Shown piece by piece: positions 1 through 6,819 of a stretch of 64,000 bases of DNA. A model generated the notes under the pieces. The model saw nothing but the letters and a program-made list of their open reading frames with translations. It was not told where the DNA came from and did not search any database. The first letter of the stretch is position 1, and each line of letters begins with the position of its first letter. This stretch comes from Mesorhizobium ciceri biovar biserrulae WSM1271 (lineage in GTDB: Bacteria; Pseudomonadota; Alphaproteobacteria; Rhizobiales; Rhizobiaceae): positions 1,550,001-1,614,000 of the forward strand of contig NC_014923.1 in NCBI RefSeq assembly GCF_000185905.1. The letters are read 5' to 3'. The position numbers and the translations under genes are program-made.

Positions 1-4
1 TAGG

Positions 5-12
5 AATTTTTT
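5..12. repeat. Target-site duplication, left copy
   Basis: AATTTTTT directly abuts the left inverted repeat and is identical to the copy at 2378-2385. The preceding TAGG also matches the outer end of the right inverted repeat, so the apparent direct repeat looks longer than 8 bp; this is read as coincidence or target preference. Confidence 0.9.
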
Positions 13-35
13 CCTAATTATATACTTGACGTACC
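13..35. repeat. Left terminal inverted repeat
   Basis: This is an exact reverse complement of 2355-2377 over 23 bp, beginning CCTAATTATA and ending GACGTACC. Read outward it contains TATAAT, a -10-like hexamer pointing out of the element. Many IS ends carry outward promoter elements, but no good -35 box is seen. Confidence 0.93.
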
Positions 36-50
36 AAGGAACAAAATCCT

Positions 51-269
51 ATGATTCGCGCCGACAGGCCGGCAGATAAGGACCTGCTTCGAGATTTGGT
101 TTTCGAAGTGGTAAATGAGTATTTTTGGATGCGGGACGAGGTAGAAATAGCTCACTCGCGCGCCGATGACATTGCCGACTTAGTGGCCATACGGGTCAAC
201 GGCTGTCTGGCTGAGACCGACAGCGAGATTAGCAAAGCGTGGCGTGAGCGCCTCAACATCCTCGACTGA
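51..269 (+). CDS. Small hypothetical protein, IS passenger
   Basis: The product is a 72-residue acidic protein with no family I recognise. It starts 16 bp inside the left inverted repeat. An AAGGA ribosome-binding site sits 10 nt before the ATG, and the residue mix (DDIADLVAIRVNG, an amphipathic centre) looks protein-like. Its last 90 bp overlap, convergently, the end of the gene on the other strand (180-683). One of the two may therefore be spurious at its 3' end, or the overlap may be real economy inside a small element. Confidence 0.4.
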   Translation: MIRADRPADKDLLRDLVFEVVNEYFWMRDEVEIAHSRADDIADLVAIRVNGCLAETDSEISKAWRERLNILD

Positions 270-683
270 CAGGTGCTTAGTTTCCCTCTTGAGGTGAAAA
301 TCAATTCGGGAATCGAAATCAATTCCCGCAATGTTGATGATCTCATCAACGAGGAATAGGCCTCTCCCCGAATTGGAAAGTCTGAAATGCGCAATCCTGT
401 TTCGCAACCCGTTGCACTCAGTGAGTTCGGGCGTTCTGAGCTTCTGCCACGCTTTGTAGAACGGGCTTTTGGAACCGAAATTGATCAGCACGGTATTTGT
501 CACCATATCGGCGCGAGTGCTAAAATTCTTTACGGTGTAGAACGCTGCGGCTAGGGAATGGAAATTCCCTCGGGGGGTTATCAATCGAGCATATAGTAGA
601 AACAATTGTAGTTCGACGTCTTGCCATGTGGTCATGGCCCTGCCGATAGCGGTGTACATAGGTTCGAAGGATGGTTGTTGCAT
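180..683 (-). CDS. IS passenger protein with HEPN-like RNxxxH motif
   Basis: The product is a 167-residue, mostly helical, soluble protein. The first helix carries a W-x2-VE-x-QL pattern (about residues 20-27). A central run RNRIAH (residues 94-99) exactly fits the RNxxxH signature of HEPN-domain RNases, where the Arg and His are catalytic. Assignment to HEPN is inferred from this motif and helical character only; proteins of this type in rhizobia are usually annotated as hypothetical. The start at 683 is preferred over 704 because a GGGGGG ribosome-binding site lies about 8 nt upstream. Its ATG lies in the same CATG as the start of the divergent gene at 682. It overlaps 51-269 convergently. 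Confidence 0.65.
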   Translation of the reverse strand: MQQPSFEPMYTAIGRAMTTWQDVELQLFLLYARLITPRGNFHSLAAAFYTVKNFSTRADMVTNTVLINFGSKSPFYKAWQKLRTPELTECNGLRNRIAHFRLSNSGRGLFLVDEIINIAGIDFDSRIDFHLKRETKHLSVEDVEALTPRFANLAVGLSQTAVDPYGH

Positions 684-864
684 GTCAGAACCCCCCAAAG
701 ACAAGGACCAGGAAAAGGGCGACGAGGTGTTGCGCCGCCTGTTGAAAACCCCTCCCGATCATAAGACCGGGAAGGGCAAGAAGCCGGTAGCGCCGGATGG
801 CTCTACTGGCAGCGGCGAAGCGCCAACAAATTATTCGGCTCAACGCCATCAGGATCGGTCTTGA
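682..864 (+). CDS. Small hypothetical protein (DEVLRRLLKTPP type), IS passenger
   Basis: The product is a 60-residue hydrophilic, lysine-rich protein. Its N-terminal half (DEVLRRLLKTPPDHK at about residues 14-28) resembles a family of very short conserved hypotheticals in Hyphomicrobiales with a GDEVLKRMLKTPPKPHK-like core; this is from memory of the family. AAGGA lies 9-10 nt upstream of the ATG. The start shares a CATG with the divergent HEPN-like gene. The last 62 bp overlap the end of the DUF3892 gene on the other strand, so the C-terminus may be an IS-specific extension. Function unknown. Confidence 0.5.
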   Translation: MSEPPKDKDQEKGDEVLRRLLKTPPDHKTGKGKKPVAPDGSTGSGEAPTNYSAQRHQDRS

Positions 865-1084
865 GGTATTTCCTGCCGTTGGGGCGCTGAGCGACAACGA
901 TCCAAACGGACTTGCCGTCCGGGGAGACTGTCCACAGCTTGTAGGCACCGCTCTCGATCCCGGCAATCAGGTAGTCGAGCGGCTGATACCAGCCGCCGCC
1001 GTCCGGGCCGCCTAGGCCCTGTATGCGACGGTCGGCATCGTTGTTATCAGGTGTATGGCAGGTGACTTGATGGGTAGTGGTCAT
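803..1084 (-). CDS. DUF3892 domain protein, IS passenger
   Basis: The product is a 93-residue protein covering a whole DUF3892-type domain: an N-terminal V-T-C strand, a D-x-RIQGLGG segment (about residues 17-26), then a W-Y turn and a C-terminal strand with the VWIVVAQ and GRKYLKT segments. DUF3892 proteins are small, widespread and of unknown function. AGGA lies 9 nt before the ATG. The leader upstream holds a 14-bp inverted repeat and a hairpin terminator, so the gene is probably transcribed on its own rather than with the transposase. Confidence 0.7.
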   Translation of the reverse strand: MTTTHQVTCHTPDNNDADRRIQGLGGPDGGGWYQPLDYLIAGIESGAYKLWTVSPDGKSVWIVVAQRPNGRKYLKTDPDGVEPNNLLALRRCQ

Positions 1085-1104
1085 GCGTATTTTTCCTGTG
1101 TGGG

Positions 1105-1180
1105 GCCACAGGACGGCTTGACGGAATCACCGGTAAGTTTAGTTTGGTGCTCGTTCTCATGTGCCTAGCCGTCCTGTGGC
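1105..1180. repeat. 14-bp inverted repeat in the DUF3892 leader
   Basis: GCCACAGGACGGCT at 1105-1118 is perfectly inverted at 1167-1180, with 48 bp between the arms. It lies just upstream of the DUF3892 start and could be a regulator-binding site, an internal element end or a long hairpin. It is unrelated in sequence to the terminal inverted repeats. Confidence 0.6.
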
Positions 1181-1194
1181 TTGGTTGCATCAAA

Positions 1195-1225
1195 GCCGAG
1201 GTGACTGCGAATCACCTCGGCTTTT
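1195..1225 (+). terminator. Strong hairpin terminator between DUF3892 and transposase genes
   Basis: GCCGAGGTGA (1195-1204) pairs perfectly with TCACCTCGGC (1212-1221) around a 7-nt loop and is followed by TTTT on the plus strand. On the minus strand it is followed by TTT, so it could also stop transcription coming from the transposase gene, insulating it from the passengers. Confidence 0.7.
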
Positions 1226-1331
1226 CAATGGAACGGATAAAGAACAGACTCTGCAAGCTGAATCCGGCGCCATGCCCGGTTTTCACAGGCCTTTCTTTTT
1301 GCGCAGCAGAAGTAGCTTGCGTGCCTTCTGC

Positions 1332-2315
1332 TTAGGCGTGACCGGCTTCACCAATCCGCCGATAGGTAAGGCGCTTGTCGCGGGCCATGCGAAGCAAGTC
1401 TTCGGCGCGTTCTGCATCCGAGACTTTAAGCGCGGTGCGGCGATTGTAGCGGAAATCGAACTCGGCAAGGTAGCGGTGCAAGTGGGCCTCGCCGCAATGC
1501 TGATACACGCCGACCATGCCGCGCTTGAAGACAGAGAACACGCCTTCAATCGTGTTGGAGTGGATCGTCTCCGCGCCTTCGTAGCGAACGTATTCGCCAG
1601 CCGAATGATTGGTCGTCTTATGCGAGGCATATTCCCCGCCGGTCACGGTGTAGAGGCGAGACGAGTCGGTATAGAGCGTCGTGTCACGCGAGACATTGCG
1701 AACCAGCACATCGCGGACGGTGGAGGCCGTGGCGTCGTTCAAATGGAACATGCGGGCCTTGCCGCCGCGCTCGACAAGGCCAACTACAATACGCTTCTGA
1801 GCGCCGCCGCCCTTGCCCTTCTTGGTGAAGGGGCGGCCCTTGCGCTGTGCTGAAACGCGCGGTGTCTCGCGCTTGCCGATATAGGTTTCGTCCGCTTCGA
1901 CAGTCTTGCCTTCGCCGCCAAGCGGGCCGGATGACGCAACGTCTTCCTTCATGGCTTCGCGAATGCGGTGCGCCATGAACCAAGCGGTCTTGTAGGTGAC
2001 GCCAAGCATGCGGTGCAGCTGGTGCGCGCTCATGCCTTTCTTTGACGAGGCATAGAGATGCGAAGCCAGCACCCACTTGTGCAGGCCGATCTTGGAACGC
2101 TCAAAGACGGTGCCGACCGTGACAGAGAACGGCGCGCGGCATTCGTTGCACTTGTAGACGCCGGGGCGCGTGGACTTGCCCGCCAGCTTCGTAATGCGCT
2201 CTGGATTGGCATTGCCGCAATGAGGGCAGAACGGACCATGGGGCCAATGGATAGCCTCCAAATGCTCGCGGGCCTTGTCGGCGTCGTGGTAAATGGCGTT
2301 GGTTAGATCGAACAT
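1332..2315 (-). CDS. IS1595-family (ISXO2-like) transposase
   Basis: The 327-residue DDE transposase catalyses excision and insertion of the surrounding element. An N-terminal zinc ribbon has two CxxC pairs (C30/C33 and C56/C59). A helix-turn-helix-like stretch lies around residues 95-120. The catalytic core carries D142 in VEADETYIGK, D217 in LYTDSS and the conserved H-x-N-x-IE segment at 252-257, followed by the basic FKRG stretch. Length is normal for the family. The start at 2315 is chosen because AAGGAG lies 8 nt upstream; an in-frame ATG at 2333 has no such signal. No frameshift or stop interrupts it. Confidence 0.95.
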   Translation of the reverse strand: MFDLTNAIYHDADKAREHLEAIHWPHGPFCPHCGNANPERITKLAGKSTRPGVYKCNECRAPFSVTVGTVFERSKIGLHKWVLASHLYASSKKGMSAHQLHRMLGVTYKTAWFMAHRIREAMKEDVASSGPLGGEGKTVEADETYIGKRETPRVSAQRKGRPFTKKGKGGGAQKRIVVGLVERGGKARMFHLNDATASTVRDVLVRNVSRDTTLYTDSSRLYTVTGGEYASHKTTNHSAGEYVRYEGAETIHSNTIEGVFSVFKRGMVGVYQHCGEAHLHRYLAEFDFRYNRRTALKVSDAERAEDLLRMARDKRLTYRRIGEAGHA

Positions 2316-2354
2316 TGCGGTAACTCCTTGCATTCACTTTCGCAAATTGGTCGT

Positions 2355-2377
2355 GGTACGTCAAGTATATAATTAGG
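2355..2377. repeat. Right terminal inverted repeat
   Basis: This is an exact reverse complement of 13-35. The outward-reading strand contains TATAAT at 2368-2373. The transposase start lies 40 bp inside this end. Confidence 0.93.
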
Positions 2378-2385
2378 AATTTTTT
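2378..2385. repeat. Target-site duplication, right copy
   Basis: AATTTTTT directly follows the right inverted repeat and matches 5-12. The A/T-rich site is followed by CTTGACT, possibly the -35 box of a native promoter. Confidence 0.9.
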
Positions 2386-2446
2386 CTTGACTCGGTGACC
2401 TCAGCTATGGTACATTTTTGCCTATGGTGCTGATTTGCGCCAGTGA

Positions 2447-2468
2447 CCCGCCGCACAGGCGGGTTTTT
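2447..2468 (+). terminator. Rho-independent terminator
   Basis: CCCGCC (2447-2452) and GGCGGG (2458-2463) form a 6-bp stem with loop GCACA, followed by TTTTT. No gene ends just upstream inside the window; the gene served was probably separated from it by the IS. A TTGACT (2387-2392) and TACATT (2411-2416) pair with 18-bp spacing just after the IS could alternatively start a very short transcript ending here. Confidence 0.65.
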
Positions 2469-2589
2469 GTTGATGCACCGTCAGCCAAGGTGCCGGCCGT
2501 ATGGCGCCGGCATTGCTCGCGGCAGGTGCATCGGTTATCTGACCGGCCAGGCAAACAGCGCCACGCAATCCCCAAACGGAGCTCAGCAC

Positions 2590-2943
2590 ATGACACGCGA
2601 GACAATCCTCAAATTCGGCACCGTCGAACACGCGGACGCAGGCGATCTGGCCGGCTGGATCGTCGTCGAGGGCAGGCCGACCATGCAAACCGCCGTCCAG
2701 CACACGACCGCGGACGGCAAGGTGCTGTCGGGCACCTGGCGGGCGACGCCCGGCACCTATCACGCCACCTATACCGACTATGAGTTCGTGCACATGATCG
2801 CCGGCCGCATCATCATCACGCCGGACGGCGGCACGCCGGTCGAGGTCGGCCCCGGCGATGCCTTCGTCGTGGAAGCGGATTTCAAGGGAACCTGGAAGAT
2901 CATCGAGCCGGTGACGAAGCATTTTGTCGTGCGGGTTGGCTGA
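2590..2943 (+). CDS. Cupin domain protein (DUF861-like)
   Basis: The product is a 117-residue single-domain cupin. A compact beta-barrel pattern is visible: the GTWRATPGTYHATY segment, then FVHMIAGRIIITPDGG and VEVGPGDAFVVEADFKGTW, matching the short DUF861/Cupin_3 group. The usual first metal-binding motif is reduced, so the metal and substrate are unknown. The ATG at 2590 opens the recognisable domain; in-frame codons back to 2443 encode low-complexity basic sequence crossing the terminator and are rejected. It is a monocistronic unit downstream of the IS insertion. Confidence 0.85.
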   Translation: MTRETILKFGTVEHADAGDLAGWIVVEGRPTMQTAVQHTTADGKVLSGTWRATPGTYHATYTDYEFVHMIAGRIIITPDGGTPVEVGPGDAFVVEADFKGTWKIIEPVTKHFVVRVG

Positions 2944-3405
2944 AGCGGGGTGATCCGTCTGGCCCGCCATCGCGGCGAGTGCTCAAGCGAACGCTTTTTC
3001 GTGCCTCCGGGGGCCTTTTGGAGGCCATCCCACCCGACATCGCCTGGGTGTCGCCGATGGGCTCGGAGGAGGTGCGCTGACCTGGGCGCGGTAAGCGTAT
3101 TCGCTGATCTCTGCATTCGCCGGGGCCTCGGCTCGGCCACTCCTCGGACTCCGGTCATTGGGTCATGAAGGCGTCTGTGGCGTCATCCAGACGGTCGGCC
3201 TCGACATGAATGATACGGCACTCGCCAGCCAAGCGCCCTCTCATCGGTGCTTACCGGCCAAGTATCCTTGATACACCGGATTGATCCCCTAGTTCTTTCG
3301 GGGGCGCGGCAATCGCGAGGTTGCCTCGGGGGCGGCGGCGGTTCGCGCCGTTCTGACTGCACGCCGCGGAAAGACGGTTGGACCGACGCATCCATGGAGG
3401 TCGTC
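2944..3405. other. Intergenic region, no gene seen
   Basis: There are 462 bp between the cupin and the Gly/His-rich gene. The reading frames here have neither a credible ribosome-binding site nor protein-like composition. A weak GCCTCC/GGAGGC hairpin near 3003-3026 could terminate the cupin transcript. Nothing else is supported. Confidence 0.4.
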
Positions 3406-4083
3406 GTGCGTCAATCGCGTGGATTCACCTGTGCGTATTTCGTCTTAGCTTGCTCGATCGCGGTAGTTTGCGCAGGAGCTGCAACCGGTGGTCAGCAAGG
3501 CGGAGGGCATGGCAACGGCGGCCATGGTTCTGGTGGCCATGGTGGCGGCGGAGGTCATGACGCCGGCGGCAACCAGGGCGGCTCGCACAAAGGGACTGGC
3601 GACGACGCCCGCGGCTCCAGTTCGTCGGCGGACGACGGCGAGACCAGCACAAGCGGCACTACGACAGCCCCGGGGACGGTAGGTTCGGCCACCGCTACTG
3701 CTGTTGCGTCCGCAAGGGGCGGACAGTCGCTCGACCTCCCGGCCGCTCTCCAGCCTCCCGGCGACAGCAAAACTCAATCAACAGTCAGCCGAACCGAGGC
3801 GCTGCCGGGCGTCCCGGATAAAGTCGTTCGGGCCTGCCATGATGCCATCGAGTCGGCCGCCGCTCCGTTGGGGGCGACCAGCGTGCGCGTCACCAGCGCG
3901 GGCTTCGTACATCAGTTGAGTCGGGCGACGATCTCGGCCCCCATCGAGGTCAGCATCGACTATGCGCGGCAAGGCAGCGTGGAAACGCGGCAGGCGGCGA
4001 TCCAATGCGAATTGGACGCGACAGGCAGCGTGATCGGCCTGACGTCGCACCGCGCAGAACACCTCGCTGATGAAGCAGGGTGA
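3406..4083 (+). CDS. Secreted Gly/His-rich hypothetical protein
   Basis: The product is 225 residues. The N-terminal 25 residues form a Sec-type signal peptide (RQSRG, a hydrophobic stretch, then AGA). Next is a low-complexity Gly-Gly-His segment with several GGHG-type repeats, a Ser/Thr-rich linker, and a C-terminal folded region of about 90 residues with two cysteines. The GTG at 3406 is preferred because GGAGG lies 5 nt upstream; an in-frame ATG at 3394 has no such site. The His-rich part could bind metal, but this is inference. No family recognised. Confidence 0.7.
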   Translation: MRQSRGFTCAYFVLACSIAVVCAGAATGGQQGGGHGNGGHGSGGHGGGGGHDAGGNQGGSHKGTGDDARGSSSSADDGETSTSGTTTAPGTVGSATATAVASARGGQSLDLPAALQPPGDSKTQSTVSRTEALPGVPDKVVRACHDAIESAAAPLGATSVRVTSAGFVHQLSRATISAPIEVSIDYARQGSVETRQAAIQCELDATGSVIGLTSHRAEHLADEAG

Positions 4084-4195
4084 ATTCGAGAGGCCATTCA
4101 TCTTTGGCCGAAATGGCAGCAGGCCTCGGGTGTGTTACGAAGGGGTGCGGGGCATCAAAAATGGCCTTCCACGGAAGGGACCGCGCAATCGGAAA

Positions 4196-6124
4196 TCACT
4201 GCGGTGTCACGTGTTTTGGCAAGAGCGAATAAGGAAGTGTGATCGAACGCACCCGGGTCATCCGCGAAGGGTTGCGAACCTTGCCAATCTTCTTGCTGAC
4301 GGCCTTCACCTGGCTGGCTGCCGCGCGGCCAGAACGCGGCTTCAGGGGCGATTCGATCTGCGCGCTGCGGCGCTCAGTCCTGAGCCTGTCGTTGTCCCCG
4401 CGCGCCGCAGCCAAGTCGCGGGCAAGAGAAACAGTGGCCTCGCGTTGCTCGTCCAGAGCCTCCTGAAGCTTAGCGACACGCACCAAAAGAGCTTGGGCGG
4501 CGGCTTCGCGCTCGATGCGTGCTCTGTCGAGATCCTCACGATTCATGACGGCTGTAGTACGTTCCCGTGCCAGAGCCTGTGCCGTCTCGGTTGCGGCCTG
4601 CTCGGCACGCTCTTTCGCTGAGACTGCCTTGGCTCGCTCCAGTTCAGCCGCCTGGCGCTCGATGCGAGCTTCTTTCAGCTCCTCAACGGCCGCTGCTGCT
4701 GCAGCGCGTTCTCGTGCGAGCGTTCGCTCCGTGTCAGCTGCGGTCCGCTCCACTTGTTGTCTCGCTGTGACCGCGTCGGTCTGTTCCCGCTCAGCCGCAG
4801 CCGTACGCTTCATGAGTGCGGCATTGGCCAGTTTCGCTTCGGCGAGATCGCCACGAAGCAGCTCCGCTTTCCGGCGCTCGTCGTCGAGTATGCCGCTCGC
4901 CTGCGCCAGTGAAGCCTTGGCCGTGGCGCGATCCTTGGCGGCCTCGGTCTCAAGCTGTTCAATTTGGACGCGCGCTTGCGAGAAATCGTGCGCCTGCCTT
5001 TGGGCTTGCTCCTGCTCGAGATGAGCAGCGGGCATCTCCTTAAGGACATAGCTGGCGGCCTCGCTCAGCATCGTGCGGACCTCTCCCGCAATGCGCCGCA
5101 ACGCGTCAAGAGTGCGGGCTGCCGCGAGTTCATTGCGCAACCGCTCCTCGCGCGCGTCATCGGCAGCTGCCATGCTTGCCCTCAGCGTGTGGATCTGCTT
5201 GCTCGCCTCGAGGAGCGCTCCCTGCAGAGCGGCGCTCCTGGCACGCTCGCCTTCCGCCGCCCGGTGCTCCTGGTCGGCCAATTGTCTCGCAGCGGCAGCC
5301 TGAGCACGATCCGTCCCGGTTTGCGCCTGGTTAGCCGTGAGATCCGGGCCAAGCAATTCGGCACTCGCCTGAAATCCCAACGGGCGCGAAAGGTCTCGAT
5401 GGGCCTGGTCTTGGGTTTGCGAGATGGCGGAAGCGCTTTCGACCCAGATTTGTCTCGTCATCGCATAGCCAATCGGCGCAGCCAGACAAATGGCGGCGAG
5501 ACCCAAGCGCGATACAAGAACGATCGGCCTGCGAACGACAGGGTTTGAGGCAGGCGCCATGGCCGGGTCGGGATCTCTCAACTGAGCTGTGAAATTCAAA
5601 CCGCGATCCGCATCATAGGCCAACGGAGCAATTTTTGGCGGTGAAGCCTTATGGCGCAATCGGTTCCATGCCGACCCGCAAATCCGCTTCCCACGTTCCG
5701 CGATCGCGCTGATGGATGCTGCAAGCCGGCCAGACTGCACTCTGTTCGGTGCAGGAGCACCGGTCTCGACCACTGACGAGCACCCGCTGGGTTCGGATGT
5801 CGCGGCGAAATGTTCGATTCGCACTCCGAACCGAGAGTAGTTGGTATTTTGAGCCCGAACATTCAGGCCGACCGCATGCAAGGGGTTGGCAGCCTTGGAA
5901 GAAGCAGGCCCGGCGACAAGTCCGGCCGGGCTTTCCCATTCCCAAGAAGCCTCGTCGGCGAAACCGGATCTGCCTTCGTCAAACGCTGCAAGGCGGCGCC
6001 GTCGCACCGCGGCAAGGATACGCCGGAGCACAAGATAGACGCCCACCGATGCAAGCGTTACCACTGCGCTCAGAATGGCCAGATTTACGTCGTTTGCATA
6101 CATTTCGGCAAGATAATTTGGCAT
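4196..6124 (-). CDS. Membrane-anchored long coiled-coil protein
   Basis: The product is about 642 residues. One transmembrane helix lies near the N-terminus (about residues 13-33, NLAILSAVVTLASVGVYLVL) and a second near residue 210 (a stretch around GLAAICLAAPIGYAM). Roughly 350 residues of Ala/Glu/Arg-rich heptad sequence then form a long coiled coil with repeated RERAAA/AELERAKA-like units, followed by a basic Lys/Arg C-terminus. Similar two-helix coiled-coil proteins occur in rhizobia without assigned function. The start is uncertain: ATG at 6124 begins directly before the first membrane helix, and in-frame ATGs at 6163 and 6181 are possible. The membrane topology and basic tail suggest a structural or envelope-organising role, which is inference. 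Confidence 0.75.
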   Translation of the reverse strand: MPNYLAEMYANDVNLAILSAVVTLASVGVYLVLRRILAAVRRRRLAAFDEGRSGFADEASWEWESPAGLVAGPASSKAANPLHAVGLNVRAQNTNYSRFGVRIEHFAATSEPSGCSSVVETGAPAPNRVQSGRLAASISAIAERGKRICGSAWNRLRHKASPPKIAPLAYDADRGLNFTAQLRDPDPAMAPASNPVVRRPIVLVSRLGLAAICLAAPIGYAMTRQIWVESASAISQTQDQAHRDLSRPLGFQASAELLGPDLTANQAQTGTDRAQAAAARQLADQEHRAAEGERARSAALQGALLEASKQIHTLRASMAAADDAREERLRNELAAARTLDALRRIAGEVRTMLSEAASYVLKEMPAAHLEQEQAQRQAHDFSQARVQIEQLETEAAKDRATAKASLAQASGILDDERRKAELLRGDLAEAKLANAALMKRTAAAEREQTDAVTARQQVERTAADTERTLARERAAAAAAVEELKEARIERQAAELERAKAVSAKERAEQAATETAQALARERTTAVMNREDLDRARIEREAAAQALLVRVAKLQEALDEQREATVSLARDLAAARGDNDRLRTERRSAQIESPLKPRSGRAAASQVKAVSKKIGKVRNPSRMTRVRSITLPYSLLPKHVTPQ

Positions 6125-6659
6125 TGCCGTGCCCGTGCGTTCTGGGTGTATTGCCAAGTTCATAAAGCGATGTCTGGTCATTCGCCTTGGTATTCGCCAA
6201 GGCCTTACCGCTCTCGGAGCGTCGCTTTCTTCGGGATCCTTCTGGTCCTTGCGAATTGTTGCGGATGGCGGGGCGCCGGTCGCGTGCCGACAGATCGCCG
6301 CAGTTGATATTCCGTAGCGGGCAATGGCCGACCAAGGACGCATGCAGGGCTCTGAAACGCCGGTTTGCGCCTCTGCATAGCAACCTCGCGAGAGTTCGCC
6401 GGTGCGGACAATTCGCCATTTCCGGGCTTAGGACTGTCCATCATGAACTTTAAGCTAGGTCACAGCGCACCACGGTCAACCATCAGCTCCTAATGATCCT
6501 GCAGGCAGCCTTCGGCCAGACAAAAGGGCCATTGTAGTGCCCGCTCTTCGTAGCGAAGCTGATCGTTCCTTGTTCGGTGATGCATTCCCGCCGAGATTAG
6601 AATTCGTCGTACTGTTTCGCGAAAAGTACGACGTCAATTTGCTAAGCTGATGAAAAGCA
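6125..6659. other. Intergenic region before the tRNA
   Basis: The 535 bp between the coiled-coil gene start and the tRNA-Arg 3' end contain no credible gene. They presumably include the promoter of the coiled-coil gene. The only clear structure is the palindrome at 6605-6633; a smaller hairpin CTTCG-TAG-CGAAG lies near 6546-6558. Confidence 0.4.
6605..6633. repeat. Palindrome 3' of the tRNA-Arg gene
   Basis: CGTCGTACT (6605-6613) pairs with AGTACGACG (6625-6633), and the spacer itself contains the self-complementary TTTCGCGAAA, so almost the whole 29 bp folds into one hairpin. It lies 27 bp downstream of the tRNA in the direction of transcription, with only a weak T stretch after it. It could be a terminator or processing signal, or a protein-binding palindrome. 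Confidence 0.55.
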
Positions 6660-6736
6660 TGGTGATCCCGACAGGAATCGAACCTGTGACCTACAGATTA
6701 GGAATCTGCCGCTCTATCCTACTGAGCTACGGGACC
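6660..6736 (-). tRNA. tRNA-Arg (anticodon CCT)
   Basis: The 77-nt cloverleaf includes an encoded CCA end. The acceptor stem GGTCCCG pairs with CGGGATC (one G-U pair), the D arm is intact, the anticodon loop reads TTCCTAA giving CCT, and the T arm contains GGTTCGATTCC. It reads the AGG arginine codon. tRNA genes of this kind are common integration sites, but no duplicated 3' end of the gene is visible nearby. Confidence 0.97.
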
Positions 6737-6819
6737 ACGCGGCCAGACACATAGCCGCTTCGGATCGTTTCGCCAAGAGGCCGGCCGAAGGCAATTCGGC
6801 CGGCTTTGCGCTGCCGCTG

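Larger units (their letters stand above)
13..2377. mobile_element. Complete IS1595-type insertion sequence with passenger genes
   Basis: The element is 2365 bp and bounded by perfect 23-bp inverted repeats (13-35 and 2355-2377). It is flanked on both sides by the 8-bp direct repeat AATTTTTT (5-12 and 2378-2385), which matches the target-duplication length known for the IS1595 family. It holds one transposase gene on the minus strand at its right end. The left 1.1 kb carries up to four small genes on both strands. IS1595-family members are known to carry passenger genes, so the extra length need not mean a composite element. Intact ends, a perfect duplication and an uninterrupted transposase point to recent, possibly still active, insertion. 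The left flank beyond base 5 is nearly all outside the window, so any interrupted gene cannot be named. Confidence 0.93.

Noticed and set aside
2443..2589. N-terminal extension of the cupin gene
   Set aside because: The in-frame codons overlap the terminator hairpin and give a non-conserved basic peptide; ATG 2590 begins the domain.
4515..5024. A Ser/Arg/Ala-rich open frame opposite the coiled-coil gene
   Set aside because: It is the mirror of repetitive Ala/Glu/Arg heptads on the minus strand, which fully accounts for its composition.
6660..6736. Integrative element attachment site at tRNA-Arg
   Set aside because: No second copy of the 3' end of the tRNA gene and no integrase are seen in the window; xerD at 13289 is of the housekeeping type.
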